From NCBI RefSeq assembly GCF_900220985.1, contig NZ_OCPC01000002.1:248001-312000 (forward strand): a DNA stretch of 64,000 nt, in the 5' to 3' direction. Below, in pieces: positions 30,549 to 40,649 of the stretch. The notes under the pieces were generated by a model. The model made no database searches. It saw only the letters and a program-made list of their open reading frames with translations, and was not told the DNA's origin. Origin of the DNA: Parahoeflea halophila. Its GTDB lineage: Bacteria; Pseudomonadota; Alphaproteobacteria; Rhizobiales; Rhizobiaceae. A program made the translations under genes and the position numbers. Every line of letters starts with the position of its first letter. Position 1 is the stretch's first letter.

Positions 30549-32375
30549 ATGTCCCTGCGCAATATTGCGATTATCGCCCACGTTGACCATGGTAAAACCA
30601 CCCTTGTCGACGAGCTCTTGAAGCAATCCGGTGTCTACCGCGAAAACGAACGCGTTCAGGAACGCGCCATGGATTCGGGCGACATCGAAAAGGAACGCGG
30701 CATCACCATTCTCGCCAAGGCCACCTCGGTGGAATGGAAGGGCACCCGGATCAACATCGTCGACACCCCGGGCCACGCCGACTTCGGCGGCGAAGTCGAG
30801 CGCATTCTCTCGATGGTGGACGGCGCCATCGTTCTGGTCGACGCAGCCGAAGGCCCGATGCCGCAGACCAAATTCGTGGTCGGCAAGGCACTCAAGGTCG
30901 GCCTTCGCCCGATCGTCGCCATCAACAAGATCGACCGCCCCGACGCCCGCGTCGACGAGGTCATCAATGAGGTCTTCGACCTTTTCGCGGCCCTCGACGC
31001 CACCGACGAGCAGCTCGATTTCCCGATCATGTACGGCTCCGGCCGCAATGGCTGGATGTCGGCTGGCCCTGACCGCCCGGAAGACGGCGGATCGCTCGCG
31101 CCGCTGTTCGACCTGGTTCTCGAGCACTGCCCGGAGCCTAAAGTTGCCGAAGGCCCGTTCCGCATGATCGGCACGATCCTGGAAGCCAACCCCTTCCTCG
31201 GCCGCATCATCACCGGCCGCATCCATTCCGGTTCGATCAAGCCGAACCAGACCGTCAAGGTTCTCAACGGCGAAGGCAAGCTGGTCGAGAACGGCCGGAT
31301 TTCCAAGATCCTCGCCTTCCGCGGCCTTGAGCGCCAGCCGGTCGAAGTGGCTCATGCGGGCGACATCGTCGCCATTGCCGGGTTGTCCAAGGGCACCGTT
31401 GCCGACACATTCTGCGATCCGGCCGTCACCGAAGCGCTGACGGCACAGCCGATCGACCCGCCAACCGTGACCATGACCTTCCTGGTCAATGATTCGCCGC
31501 TGGCCGGCACCGAGGGCGACAAGGTGACCAGCCGCGTCATCCGCGACCGCCTGCTCAAGGAAGCCGAGGGCAACGTCGCACTGAAGATCGAGGAGTCCGA
31601 GGGCAAGGATTCCTTCTACGTCTCCGGCCGTGGCGAATTGCAGCTCGCCGTTCTGATCGAGACCATGCGCCGCGAAGGCTTCGAGCTTGCCGTCTCGCGT
31701 CCCCGCGTCGTCATGCACAAGGACGAGAACGGCACCCTGATGGAGCCGATCGAGGAAGTCGTCATCGACGTCGACGAGGAGCATTCCGGCGTCGTGGTTC
31801 AGAAGATGTCCGAGCGCAAGGCCGAGATGACCGAACTGCGGCCCTCCGGTGGCAACCGCGTCCGTCTGGTGTTCCATGCCCCGACCCGCGGCCTGATCGG
31901 CTACCAGTCGGAACTTCTGACCGACACCCGCGGCACCGCCGTGATGAACCGCCTGTTCCATGATTACCAGGCCTACAAGGGCGATATCGGCGGCCGCACC
32001 AACGGTGTACTGCTCGCCAACATGGCCGGCGAGGCTGTAGCCTATGCGATGTTCAACCTTGAAGACCGCGGCCCGATGATCATCGAGCCGGGCGACAAGG
32101 TCTATATGGGCATGATCATCGGCATCCACTCGCGCGACAACGACCTTGAAGTCAACGTCCTCAAGGGCAAGCAGCTGACCAACATCCGCTCCGCCGGCAA
32201 GGACGAGGCCGTCAAGCTGACGCCACCGATCCGCATGACGCTCGACCGGGCGCTGTCGTGGATCCAGGACGACGAGTTGATGGAAGTGACGCCGAAGTCG
32301 ATCCGCCTGCGCAAGCGTTACCTCGACGCCAACGACCGCAAGCGCTTCAGCAAAGCCGGCGCGAGCGCCGCCTGA
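30549..32375 (+). CDS. typA: Ribosome-associated translational GTPase TypA/BipA
   Basis: A 608-residue elongation-factor-like GTPase. G1 is [10 protein letters not shown]3 is DTPGHADF and G4 is NKIDRPDAR; the IEKERGITI switch is intact. The C-terminal half carries the EF-G-like domains and the TypA-specific domain ([17 protein letters not shown]). TypA assists ribosome assembly and stress adaptation. A CAT-like gene follows after 2 bp. Confidence 0.97.
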   Translation: MSLRNIAIIAHVDHGKTTLVDELLKQSGVYRENERVQERAMDSGDIEKERGITILAKATSVEWKGTRINIVDTPGHADFGGEVERILSMVDGAIVLVDAAEGPMPQTKFVVGKALKVGLRPIVAINKIDRPDARVDEVINEVFDLFAALDATDEQLDFPIMYGSGRNGWMSAGPDRPEDGGSLAPLFDLVLEHCPEPKVAEGPFRMIGTILEANPFLGRIITGRIHSGSIKPNQTVKVLNGEGKLVENGRISKILAFRGLERQPVEVAHAGDIVAIAGLSKGTVADTFCDPAVTEALTAQPIDPPTVTMTFLVNDSPLAGTEGDKVTSRVIRDRLLKEAEGNVALKIEESEGKDSFYVSGRGELQLAVLIETMRREGFELAVSRPRVVMHKDENGTLMEPIEEVVIDVDEEHSGVVVQKMSERKAEMTELRPSGGNRVRLVFHAPTRGLIGYQSELLTDTRGTAVMNRLFHDYQAYKGDIGGRTNGVLLANMAGEAVAYAMFNLEDRGPMIIEPGDKVYMGMIIGIHSRDNDLEVNVLKGKQLTNIRSAGKDEAVKLTPPIRMTLDRALSWIQDDELMEVTPKSIRLRKRYLDANDRKRFSKAGASAA

Positions 32376-32377
32376 TC

Positions 32378-33025
32378 ATGACCTCCGGCGCGCGCGAAAT
32401 CGATCTTGCGACCTGGTCACGGGCCGGGCAGTTCAACCTGTTCCGGACCTATGACCGGCCGCATTTCGCCACCACCGCGCGCGTCGACGTCACCGCCCTG
32501 ATGACGAAGGGAAAGCCCGCGGGCGTCTCGCCCTACCGCGCCTTCATTCATGCCATCGGTGCCGGAGTTCACGCCGTGCCGGCGCTGAAGATGCGGTTCG
32601 AAAAAGACCGCGTGCTCGAATATGACAGCATCTCGCTTTCGGCGACCGTGCCTCGCCCCGGCGAGAGTTTCGGCTACGCCTATATTCCCTATTTTGAAGA
32701 CTGGGACAGGTTCGACGCCAGTTGCAAGGCGATCATCGAGGAAACCGCCAAGGGCACCGACCTGGGCGCCAACACCGGCCAGCGGTTTGATGTAGCCTAC
32801 CTGTCCTGTCTGCCATGGATCGATTTCACCGCGCTCGACAATGCGCTGCCAGGCCCCGATGACTGTATCCCGCGCTTTTCCTGGGGCAAATTTGTCGAGG
32901 CCTCAGACGGCCGCTGGAGCTGCCCGGTTGCGGTCCAGGTGCATCATGCACTGGCTGACGGCCTTCAGGTTGGCCAGTTCTTCGAGGCCGCCCAGGCAAG
33001 CCTCGACCGGTTTGCCAAGGCCTGA
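32378..33025 (+). CDS. Chloramphenicol acetyltransferase (type A)-like protein
   Basis: A 215-residue protein of the classic trimeric CAT family, close to usual length. The catalytic motif HHALADG (family HHAVxDG) is intact, as are the IPRFSWGKF block and QVHHALADGLQVGQFF. This supports an active acyltransferase, but chromosomal relatives often do not confer resistance. The ATG is 2 bp after the typA stop, so it is probably cotranscribed. The acceptor substrate is unknown. Confidence 0.85.
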   Translation: MTSGAREIDLATWSRAGQFNLFRTYDRPHFATTARVDVTALMTKGKPAGVSPYRAFIHAIGAGVHAVPALKMRFEKDRVLEYDSISLSATVPRPGESFGYAYIPYFEDWDRFDASCKAIIEETAKGTDLGANTGQRFDVAYLSCLPWIDFTALDNALPGPDDCIPRFSWGKFVEASDGRWSCPVAVQVHHALADGLQVGQFFEAAQASLDRFAKA

Positions 33026-33064
33026 AGCTTCCATTCAGGCGGTGCGCTGCCCTTGCATATTTGC

Positions 33065-33080
33065 TTAACAAACGGTTAAC
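33065..33080 (+). promoter_or_regulatory. CtrA-type binding site
   Basis: A perfect TTAA-N7-TTAA, extended to TTAAC on both halves, lies 97 bp upstream of the downstream GNAT gene. The cell-cycle regulator CtrA of Alphaproteobacteria binds this consensus. Control of the GNAT gene is inferred. Confidence 0.5.
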
Positions 33081-33176
33081 TCATCTTACGCCGTCCACAA
33101 AACAATGCTGTGGGCAGAGGCCGAAGCAGACCCAGCGTGGCTTCTTCGGGCATACCATGACCGGTAGTGTAAGCGC

Positions 33177-33683
33177 ATGAGCACGTTAACCATCGATATC
33201 CGGCACGCCGAGCCGCAGGATGCAGAAGCCATCGCCAGCACCCATCGTGCGGCCTGGAGCCATGCCTATGCGGGGCTCTTGCCCTACAAGGCGTTGCGTC
33301 ACATGCTTGAGCGCCGCAATATTGCCTGGTGGCAGCGCGCCGTACACGGCGCAACCTCGATCCTGGTGCTCGATGTCGGCGGTACGGTCGCGGGCTATGC
33401 CACGCTCGGCCTCAACAGGGCCCGCTCGCTGCCACAGGAAGGCGAGATCTACGAGCTCTACCTGAAGCCGGAGTTCCAGGGCGTCGGCCTGGGCAAGCGC
33501 CTGTTCAACGAAGCCAGGCAGTTGCTCGACTCCCTCGGCTGCAAGGGCGTGGTGGTATGGTGCCTGGAGGAAAACCATACAGCGGTCGAATTCTATCGCT
33601 TCCAGGGTGGCCGCGATGTCGCCGAAGGCCACGAGACATTTGACGGCAAGACGCTGAAGAAACTGGCCTTCGTCTGGTCCTGA
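33177..33683 (+). CDS. GNAT N-acetyltransferase
   Basis: A 168-residue GNAT-fold enzyme. TIDIRHAEPQDAEAIASTH is the N-terminal strand-helix, and the acetyl-CoA motif A is YLKPEFQGVGLGKRLFNEA. ENHTAVEFYRFQGG is motif B. The substrate is unknown. It is preceded by a CtrA-type site and stands alone before ppa. Confidence 0.85.
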   Translation: MSTLTIDIRHAEPQDAEAIASTHRAAWSHAYAGLLPYKALRHMLERRNIAWWQRAVHGATSILVLDVGGTVAGYATLGLNRARSLPQEGEIYELYLKPEFQGVGLGKRLFNEARQLLDSLGCKGVVVWCLEENHTAVEFYRFQGGRDVAEGHETFDGKTLKKLAFVWS

Positions 33684-33881
33684 CTGTTCCGCAGGGGCGA
33701 TCCGCTCCAAAAGTCCTGTTGCACCGAACCGTCTTTGGCTTTAATTCCGGAGCCGACTGATACAGCGTGCGCCCGACCGGGCGCGCATCGCCGTATCATG
33801 GCCCTGAATTCTCGCATGCGCGTTCTCCTCAATCCTCCCATTTGAGCGCGGCATGCACCACAGATCCGGATTGGAGCGACC

Positions 33882-34415
33882 ATGCGCATAGACGCCATCA
33901 GCATCGGCGAAACCCCACCCAACGACGTCAATGTCATCGTCGAGGTGCCGGTCGGCGGACAGCCGATCAAGTACGAGATGGACAAGGATGCGGGAACCCT
34001 GGTGGTCGACCGCTTTCTCTACACACCGATGACCTATCCGGGCAATTACGGCTTCGTGCCGCATACCCTGTCTGACGATGGCGATCCGATCGATGTCCTG
34101 GTTTGCAACACGCGGCCGCTGATTCCGGGCTGCGTCATCAATGTTCGGCCGATCGGCGTTCTGGTCATGGAAGACAATGCGGGACAGGACGAAAAGATCA
34201 TCGCCGTGCCCTCGACCCATCTCACCAAGCGGTATGAAGGTGTCAACGACTACACCGACATGCCGGAGATCACCCTGCAGCAGATCGAGCACTTCTTCGA
34301 GCACTACAAGGATCTCGAGCCAGGCAAGTGGGTCAAGATCGGCGGTTGGCGCAATGCCGAAACCGCCCGCAAGCTGATCACCGAAGCAATCGACCGGGCC
34401 AAGTCCAAGGCCTGA
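33882..34415 (+). CDS. ppa: Inorganic pyrophosphatase (family I)
   Basis: A 177-residue family I pyrophosphatase. The metal-binding signature [10 protein letters not shown] and active-site segments [19 protein letters not shown] and KVIAV-like EKIIAVP are present. It hydrolyses pyrophosphate and drives biosynthetic reactions. A strong terminator follows. Confidence 0.97.
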   Translation: MRIDAISIGETPPNDVNVIVEVPVGGQPIKYEMDKDAGTLVVDRFLYTPMTYPGNYGFVPHTLSDDGDPIDVLVCNTRPLIPGCVINVRPIGVLVMEDNAGQDEKIIAVPSTHLTKRYEGVNDYTDMPEITLQQIEHFFEHYKDLEPGKWVKIGGWRNAETARKLITEAIDRAKSKA

Positions 34416-34460
34416 TCTTCACGGTCTTCCGGTTCGCGGAACCAGTCACAGACATCCCCT

Positions 34461-34495
34461 CACGCCGCCCGGTCGAATGATCCGGCGGCGTGTTT
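34461..34495 (+). terminator. Intrinsic terminator after ppa
   Basis: CACGCCGCC (34461-34469) pairs with GGCGGCGTG (34484-34492), followed by TTT. It may also serve the converging YggT transcript. Confidence 0.7.
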
Positions 34496-34655
34496 GCTAT
34501 CTGCCGGCAAGCCGGGTGAGCGTTCCGAAGACCGCGCCGGGATCGGCGTCAATCCGGATGATCTTCGACCAGACCTTCAATGCCGTCGGCGGCGGCGGTT
34601 GGCGTCAGCCGAACCGGCGGTTCGACGCCATCTCCGACCATATTGTACCAGCTGG

Positions 34656-34946
34656 TCAGATGAACATCGGTGCGACCGAAGTCATGATAAAGGTGCGCAG
34701 GAAGAAGATCGCGATCAGCAAAATGATCGGGGAGATATCCAGGCCGCCCAGATCCGGCATGATCCGCCGGATCGGCCTGAGCGCTGGTTCGGTCGCCTTG
34801 TAGAGAAATTCGCCGATCATGCCGACAAAGCGATTGTTGGCGTTGATCACGTTGAAAGCGTAGAGCCAGGAGAAGATGGCACTGCCGATGATGATCCAGG
34901 TGTAAAGGCCCAGCACCAAGTCGATAGTTGAAAAGATCGCAATCAT
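34656..34946 (-). CDS. YggT-family membrane protein
   Basis: The ATG at 34946 has GGAGAAT upstream and gives 96 residues. Two hydrophobic segments ([18 protein letters not shown] and [17 protein letters not shown]) flank the conserved [21 protein letters not shown]. YggT proteins are linked to envelope organisation and osmotic stress; no precise activity is known. It stands alone. Confidence 0.9.
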   Translation of the reverse strand: MIAIFSTIDLVLGLYTWIIIGSAIFSWLYAFNVINANNRFVGMIGEFLYKATEPALRPIRRIMPDLGGLDISPIILLIAIFFLRTFIMTSVAPMFI

Positions 34947-35132
34947 GGGATTCTCCGGCTGTTCTTCGCGTGACCGACATGTAGACACTCCCAGCCCGGG
35001 CGGCAAGGGCGGGAAACATCCAATGACCCGGAAGGGTTAAGAGGGCAGGAGCACCGCGAATTGCTGCCTGCAGACACTGGCATCGCGCCAGCGCTCGTGT
35101 ATAGCTCGGCCAGCAGCAACCGGACAGACATC

Positions 35133-36434
35133 ATGCAAGTCCCAGCCACGGCGGAAGACCGCTTCGCAGCCTTTCGCCACCGCGCCTTCAGCTTCTATTT
35201 CGCAGCCCGCTTCCTGTCGACATTTGCGCTTCAGATCATCAGCGTCTCGGTCGGTTGGCAGATCTACGACCTGACCCGGGATCCCTTCGACCTCGGGCTG
35301 GTCGGCCTGATCCAGTTTCTGCCGGCTTTGGTCCTAATCCTGTTTACCGGAGCCGCCGCCGACCGTTTCGGCCGCCGCACCATCATGCTGATTTGCGAGA
35401 TCATCATCGCGCTGTCGGCTGCAGCCCTTGCCTATTTCGCCTGGCGCGGCCTGACCAGCCCGCTGCCGATCTTCGCGGTTCTGCTGTTGATCGGGATTGC
35501 CCGGGCCTTCTTTGCGCCTGCCTCCCAATCCCTGGCGCCAAACCTGGTGCCGGCCAGGGACCTGCCCAACGCCATTGCCTGGAACTCCACCTCCTGGCAG
35601 ACCGCCACCATCGTCGGGCCAGTCGCCGGCGGCCTGCTCTACGGCGCTGGCGCGATCGTCCCTTATATGACTGCCTGCATTTTCCTTGCTGCCGCCATCA
35701 CGGCAATCGCGCTGGTACCACCGCCATTGCAACGCACGCGCGGTCAAGGCCAGAGCTGGAAGACACTGGTCGCGGGCTTCAGCTATGTGCGCAACCAGAA
35801 GATCGTTCTCGGTGCCATTTCGCTGGACATGTTCGCGGTGTTGCTCGGCGGCGCAATCGCGCTGATGCCGGTCTTCGCCCGCGATGTGCTCGACCTCGGG
35901 CCCTGGGGTCTCGGATTGCTGCGCGCCAGCCCCGGCATCGGCGCCATCGGCATGGCGATCTTTCTCGCCTCACGGCCGATCCGGCGCCATGCGGGACGGG
36001 CGATGTTCATCGCGGTGGGCGTGTTCGGAGCTGCGACAGTTGTCTTCGGGCTGTCAGAATCGCTGCCGCTGACCATGGTCGCACTGATCGTCATGGGCGC
36101 GTCGGACATGATCTCCGTCTATGTCCGCCAGAGCCTGGTGCAATTGTGGACGCCGGACGAGCTGCGCGGCCGGGTCAGCGCCGTCAACATGGTCTTCATC
36201 GGCGCGTCCAACGAGCTGGGGGAATTCCGCGCCGGCGTCATGGCCTCGCTGATCGGACCGATCGCAGCCGTGGTCATCGGCGGTGCGGGAACGCTCGCGG
36301 TGGCGCTGGCCTGGAGCATCGGCTTCCCGCAGTTGCGTCAGATCCAGTCGCTCGACCGCGAACTGGAAGAAAGCCGGGTGGCCCTTAAGGCAGAGCTGGA
36401 ACGGGAACAAAAATCCGCGTCAGGGACAGCCTGA
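35133..36434 (+). CDS. MFS exporter, EntS-like
   Basis: The ATG at 35133 gives 433 residues with about 11-12 helices. The MFS signature AADRFGRRTIML lies between helices 2 and 3, and the N-terminal FAARFLSTFALQIISVSVGW is like EntS/MFS_3 members that export siderophores or drugs. The C-terminus is a charged helix (RELEESRVALKAELEREQK). Substrate unknown. Confidence 0.87.
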   Translation: MQVPATAEDRFAAFRHRAFSFYFAARFLSTFALQIISVSVGWQIYDLTRDPFDLGLVGLIQFLPALVLILFTGAAADRFGRRTIMLICEIIIALSAAALAYFAWRGLTSPLPIFAVLLLIGIARAFFAPASQSLAPNLVPARDLPNAIAWNSTSWQTATIVGPVAGGLLYGAGAIVPYMTACIFLAAAITAIALVPPPLQRTRGQGQSWKTLVAGFSYVRNQKIVLGAISLDMFAVLLGGAIALMPVFARDVLDLGPWGLGLLRASPGIGAIGMAIFLASRPIRRHAGRAMFIAVGVFGAATVVFGLSESLPLTMVALIVMGASDMISVYVRQSLVQLWTPDELRGRVSAVNMVFIGASNELGEFRAGVMASLIGPIAAVVIGGAGTLAVALAWSIGFPQLRQIQSLDRELEESRVALKAELEREQKSASGTA

Positions 36435-36505
36435 GGCAGGCGGTGCGTCGGGCCTTCTTGCTTCACATTCTTTCGGAATTCGCCTGTATCCTCGAAGGCG
36501 TCAGC

Positions 36506-36991
36506 TCAATTGCCGTTGTCCGCGTCAGCTTCGTCTTCGATCCCCGCACTTGCCAGCGCGCGCTGCCGCGCCAGCACCCGGTCACGGCTTGAAACCCCCA
36601 TCAGATCGGCGATGCGCCAGACCACATGATCCTCCAGCTCATGGCGATGGCCATCAGCATAGGCCAGGTTCCACAGCAACTCGATGAAATGTACTTTCGC
36701 GTCGGGCTCTAGAGCGCGGTTGAGCACGCTGGTGAATTGGTAGAGATCAACCGCTTCGCGGTCGGCCTTCTTGCCTGCCTCGATCAGCTCCTGCATCTCG
36801 GTGCCGTCGACATTGTATTCCTCGGCAATCAAAACCCTGAGCTTCTCCGACTCCTCCTCATCGATCACTCCGTCGGCGCCGATCACGTGGAAGAACAGCG
36901 CCACGGCTGCCACATCCGTGTCGTTTACGCCGGACGCCTGAGGGGTCTCGCTTTTGAGCTCACGCAAGAAGCTGCGTATCTGGTCAAGCAT
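36506..36991 (-). CDS. TerB-family protein
   Basis: A 161-residue acidic all-helical protein. The TerB domain is seen in ALFFHVIGADGVIDEEESEKL and LWNLAYADGHRHELEDHVVWR, with the acidic metal-binding residues of TerB. The C-terminus is short and acidic. TerB domains were found in tellurite-resistance operons but this genomic form is widespread. It is the last gene of the hem operon, 22 bp after hemY. Confidence 0.88.
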   Translation of the reverse strand: MLDQIRSFLRELKSETPQASGVNDTDVAAVALFFHVIGADGVIDEEESEKLRVLIAEEYNVDGTEMQELIEAGKKADREAVDLYQFTSVLNRALEPDAKVHFIELLWNLAYADGHRHELEDHVVWRIADLMGVSSRDRVLARQRALASAGIEDEADADNGN

Positions 36992-37013
36992 TCATTGTCC
37001 TTTCAGTAGCCGG

Positions 37014-38939
37014 TCAAAACAGCCGGAAACGGCCCGGCTTTTCCGGTTCGTCATTGCCGTCGATCCCCGGATCATCCGGCCTATGGGTCAGAAACGCCGC
37101 TTCTTTGGCTTTGGCATCTGCTTCCGGATCTTCATCCGCCTTCGCAGCCACCTGTACCGGCTTCTTTGAAGTGCCCGGTTCCGCAGGTTTAAGCCCCGCC
37201 GCGCCGGCCTTGCCGGAATTATCCGCGGGATCGGGGTCAGCTACTTTCACCTTCGCTTCCGCGGCTGCCGTATCATCCGGCGTGTCTTTGGCCGGAGACA
37301 CTGCCGCGACGGCGGAGTCCTGCTTTGGTTTCGTCCTCGCATTGTCCGCCGGTTTACCGGCAGAGCCGGAGACGGGAGCTGCCTGCTGCTTGCTGTCAGC
37401 CACGGTATCGGATTCGATCACCGGACCGGAGTTTGTGTTGGCAGTCCGGAGCTTGCCCCCTGCCTCGGCGGGCTTGTCTGCTGAAGGGCTAGCCCCGGCC
37501 TGTTTATCTGCCACTGGAGCCACACTTGCCGTCGCACCATTTGAGACTGGCGCCGGTCGCGGCTTGGGTGCCCTGGTGATCGGCGGCAGGCTGGCCATCG
37601 CCCGGTCGAAAACCTGCGCTGGTGGCTCATTGTCGATGCTCGGACCTGCCAGCTGCTCGACCGGAACCTTCCACTCGAAGGCATCCAGCTTGCCGCTTAC
37701 GGGTGAGACCGGCTCCCAGCTTTCCGACACATAGCCATCGGCGGTCCAGGCCGGGTCACGCGGCGCGCGTACCGCCTGACTGAGCCAGTGGCGCACACGG
37801 CCCTGGTCGTCGGTTTCGGCTTCCTCGATATCGGCGAGCAGCAGGAAGATTCCCTCGCAGGGCTGCAGCCGTGCCGAGGCTTCCGCCTTTTCCCGCGCCA
37901 GGTCGAACCGGTGGGCTTCGAGCGCGGCACGCGCGACCACCTCAAGCGACAGCGGATGAAGCGGTTTGTGCTTTTCCAGCCGTTCCGCCCGCTTGAGCCG
38001 GTCTGCAGCGGTGTCTCCAACCCGTGCCCGCACGTAGGTTTCGGCAATTTCGGGATGCGGATTGTGTTTCCAGGCCGCTTCGAGGGTCCTGGCTGCCTTG
38101 CGCAGATTGTCCTGGCGCAGCAGTGCCTTGGCCGCAACGACCGCGGCAGGCGGGAACCCCGGCGCCAGTTTCAACGCCGCCAGCGCATCGTCACGGGCGG
38201 AGGACGGGTCGCTGTCAACATGATCGCGCGCCCGGGCGGTCAGAAGCACAGCCTTGGTGCGGGCGACCTCTGCCACTTGCACCGTGCCGGCCTGGCGCTG
38301 GCGGTCGAGCAGTTTCAGGGCCTCGTCCCATTTGCCTTCGCGCGTTCTGTAGGACAGCGCGGCGGCCCCTGCCCATGGCAGGTGCGGCGCCTCGTCGGCA
38401 GCCTTCTCGGCGTAATGCTGCGCTGCTTCGCCGGCCCCCTGGCGCTGGGCTTCGAGATAAAGGCCGCGCAAGCCGAGAAGCTTGGTTTCCGGATCTTCCG
38501 ACATCGCTTCGAACAGCTTGCGCGCTTCCTCGTGGCGGCCTTCGATCAGCGCCGCCTGCACGTCGAGCAGATGGATCAGAGGCTCCTGATCTGCATTCAG
38601 CAGGCCTTTTGTGCGCTTGTTCATCTTGCGCGCCGTTGCCGCGTCACCGGAGCCCGCCGCCAGAAGGCCGGTCGACAGCGCCTGGTAACCGCGGTCGCGC
38701 TTGTTGGCGCGGAAATAGCGGGCCAGCGTCCGGGGCGAATAGAGGATCGTCCGGATCAGCCACCAGGTGATCATGATTGCCGCAATCAGCGAGACGATCA
38801 TCGTCACTGCCGCCATCAGCGACATTTCAATTTCGCGTCCCTGCCAGTTGATCGACAGATCACCCGGCCGGTCGGCGAGCCATGCGAACCCGAAGGCCAG
38901 AGCCAGCACCAGCACGACGAAAAACAATATCCGGATCAT
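37014..38939 (-). CDS. hemY: HemY-family TPR membrane protein
   Basis: A 641-residue HemY protein. Two N-terminal helices (ILFFVVLVLALAFGFAWLA and AAVTMIVSLIAAIMITWWLI) precede a TPR-rich region (about 120-380) with the HemY block PRDPAWTADGYVSESWEPVSPVSG kept in pieces near residue 395-417. The last 200 residues are Ala/Lys/Pro-rich low complexity. It is the proteobacterial HemY, not the protoporphyrinogen oxidase of the same name. It follows the Mic60-like gene by 10 bp. Confidence 0.92.
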   Translation of the reverse strand: MIRILFFVVLVLALAFGFAWLADRPGDLSINWQGREIEMSLMAAVTMIVSLIAAIMITWWLIRTILYSPRTLARYFRANKRDRGYQALSTGLLAAGSGDAATARKMNKRTKGLLNADQEPLIHLLDVQAALIEGRHEEARKLFEAMSEDPETKLLGLRGLYLEAQRQGAGEAAQHYAEKAADEAPHLPWAGAAALSYRTREGKWDEALKLLDRQRQAGTVQVAEVARTKAVLLTARARDHVDSDPSSARDDALAALKLAPGFPPAAVVAAKALLRQDNLRKAARTLEAAWKHNPHPEIAETYVRARVGDTAADRLKRAERLEKHKPLHPLSLEVVARAALEAHRFDLAREKAEASARLQPCEGIFLLLADIEEAETDDQGRVRHWLSQAVRAPRDPAWTADGYVSESWEPVSPVSGKLDAFEWKVPVEQLAGPSIDNEPPAQVFDRAMASLPPITRAPKPRPAPVSNGATASVAPVADKQAGASPSADKPAEAGGKLRTANTNSGPVIESDTVADSKQQAAPVSGSAGKPADNARTKPKQDSAVAAVSPAKDTPDDTAAAEAKVKVADPDPADNSGKAGAAGLKPAEPGTSKKPVQVAAKADEDPEADAKAKEAAFLTHRPDDPGIDGNDEPEKPGRFRLF

Positions 38940-38949
38940 GGCGGATCTC

Positions 38950-40560
38950 CTAGTTGGCCGGGGTGTCGGAAGAGGAAGCGGCAGGCGCCGTCGGTGCGGA
39001 ACCGGACGGAGCTACCGCGGAGGCAACCAGCCTTTCCGCGCGCGCCCGCGCGGCCAGCGCATCGCCATAGTCCGCCGTGGCGGCCAGTGCGGCCTCCGGA
39101 AGCGTGTTCCATTCGCGCACTGCTGCCTCGAGATCGCCATTGAGCAACCGCGTCTCGGCGCGGGCCGTGATTGCCTCGGCGTTGTCGCCCTCGATATCCC
39201 CCACCTTGCGTACCTTGACCACCGACATGGCGCTCGACATCAGTCGGTCGACCAGACCTGCTTCCGGATCACCTGGATTGGCCGCAGCAATTGCCTCGCT
39301 CGCCGCATCGGAGAAACCTGCGGCCAAGTCGGCCCGGCTCGGAACCCCGCGCGCCGCAAGCTCCCGCAGCTCGGCTACCGCGGGATCATCCGGCGCCACC
39401 GAGGCAAACGCTTCCAGTTCGCTCATGAACGATCCACCGCGATCAATCGCGGATTTGAGACCGGCGGCGGCAATCGCCCGCGCCAGGTCGATCTGCCGGG
39501 CGGGGGCATCAACCTGTTCGGAAAGCGTCGCCTGCTCCGATTCGAGCGCGGAGAGTTTTTCAGAGACCGCGTTCGAGCCCGATTGCAGTTCGCTGAGAGC
39601 TGACTGCATTCCGCTTTGCGCCGCCCGCAGCTCGTTGATTTCCGCTGCCAGCGCCGGATCGACGGTGCTGGCGCCATCGCCAAGCTCGGCGATTCTGTTC
39701 TCAAGCGCTGCGAGCCGCTCTTCGATCGGGCCCAGTTGAACCGGGTCGCCGCCGGAACCGGCCGGCCGTGCCGCGACTTCCGCCAGATCGGATTCGAGGT
39801 TGTCCAGACGCGCTCCGAGATCGGCGGGAACGTCTGCACCGGCTTGCGCGGTGGAGTTTTCGAGCTGCTGCGACAGTGTTTCGACCTGTGACGACAGGGC
39901 CTCCACTCTCGAAACCAGCGGTGCGTTGGAATCTCCGCCCGTGCCGGGGGCCGGAAGCACGCCACCGGCCTGCAAGGCATAGCCGCCGCCAAGGGCAATC
40001 ACCGCGCCGATGACGCCGGACATCACCATCCCAAGCCCGCCGCCGCTTTTCCTGTCTGCCGTGGCTTGTGGCTTGGCGCTCGCTGGACCCGCCGATCCCG
40101 GTGTCGTCGTTTTGGCAGCTTCGGGCTTGGGCGTTGTTCCCCCGGCCTTGTTGTCCCTGGGGTCAGCTGGCTTGGGGTCAGCTGGCCTGGCGTCAGACGT
40201 CTTGTTTTGTGGAGACTTGCTCGCGGCCGCAGCCGTGTCATGCTGTGTCTCCTGCTTCGAGGCCCCCTCCTTGTTAGCGGTCTCGGTATCCGCGCTGGTC
40301 GCGCCACCGCTTGCCTGCGCCGCTGTGTTGCTTGCGTCCTTTGCCTTGGCCGTGTCTGCCTTGGCTGCATCGGCTTTGGCCACGTCCGGTTTCGCCGGTT
40401 CCCCGGACTTGGCAGTATCCGGCTTTCCGGCCGCGGAAGGTTTGGTCGCTGACGGCGTGGCCTTGAGGTCCTCGTTTTTCGGCGTCACGTCGGTGGCGTC
40501 GAGATCGATGGTAACCGGTTTGGGCTGTTTGGAGTGTCGCGGGGTGGGGCCCTTGCTCAT
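38950..40560 (-). CDS. Mitofilin/Mic60-like (HemX-position) inner-membrane protein
   Basis: The ATG at 40560 follows AGGAGA and gives 536 residues. Residues 1-170 are Ala/Lys/Pro-rich. One membrane helix lies near 175-197 (MVMSGVIGAVIALGGGYALQ). A long coiled-coil region (VEALSSQVETLSQQLENS onward) is followed by a C-terminal mitofilin-like domain (VVKVRKVGDIEGDNAEAI, LLNGDLEAAVREWNTLPE). Its place between hemD and hemY matches the alphaproteobacterial Mic60 orthologue, which shapes intracytoplasmic or envelope membranes in relatives. Confidence 0.85.
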   Translation of the reverse strand: MSKGPTPRHSKQPKPVTIDLDATDVTPKNEDLKATPSATKPSAAGKPDTAKSGEPAKPDVAKADAAKADTAKAKDASNTAAQASGGATSADTETANKEGASKQETQHDTAAAASKSPQNKTSDARPADPKPADPRDNKAGGTTPKPEAAKTTTPGSAGPASAKPQATADRKSGGGLGMVMSGVIGAVIALGGGYALQAGGVLPAPGTGGDSNAPLVSRVEALSSQVETLSQQLENSTAQAGADVPADLGARLDNLESDLAEVAARPAGSGGDPVQLGPIEERLAALENRIAELGDGASTVDPALAAEINELRAAQSGMQSALSELQSGSNAVSEKLSALESEQATLSEQVDAPARQIDLARAIAAAGLKSAIDRGGSFMSELEAFASVAPDDPAVAELRELAARGVPSRADLAAGFSDAASEAIAAANPGDPEAGLVDRLMSSAMSVVKVRKVGDIEGDNAEAITARAETRLLNGDLEAAVREWNTLPEAALAATADYGDALAARARAERLVASAVAPSGSAPTAPAASSSDTPAN

Positions 40561-40649
40561 GGCATCTCCTGCTGGATGAAGTGTGGCGTAGCGGATCACG
40601 CCAACAATATGACGCAATACGCTCTAACCATGACCATGGTTCCGGCAAA

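Noticed and set aside
30417-32129. 570-codon open frame on the minus strand
   Set aside because: Antisense to typA, His/Asp/Val-rich in the manner of reverse-complement frames, no domain.
37788-39143. 451-codon plus-strand frame
   Set aside because: Antisense to hemY; no conserved motif.
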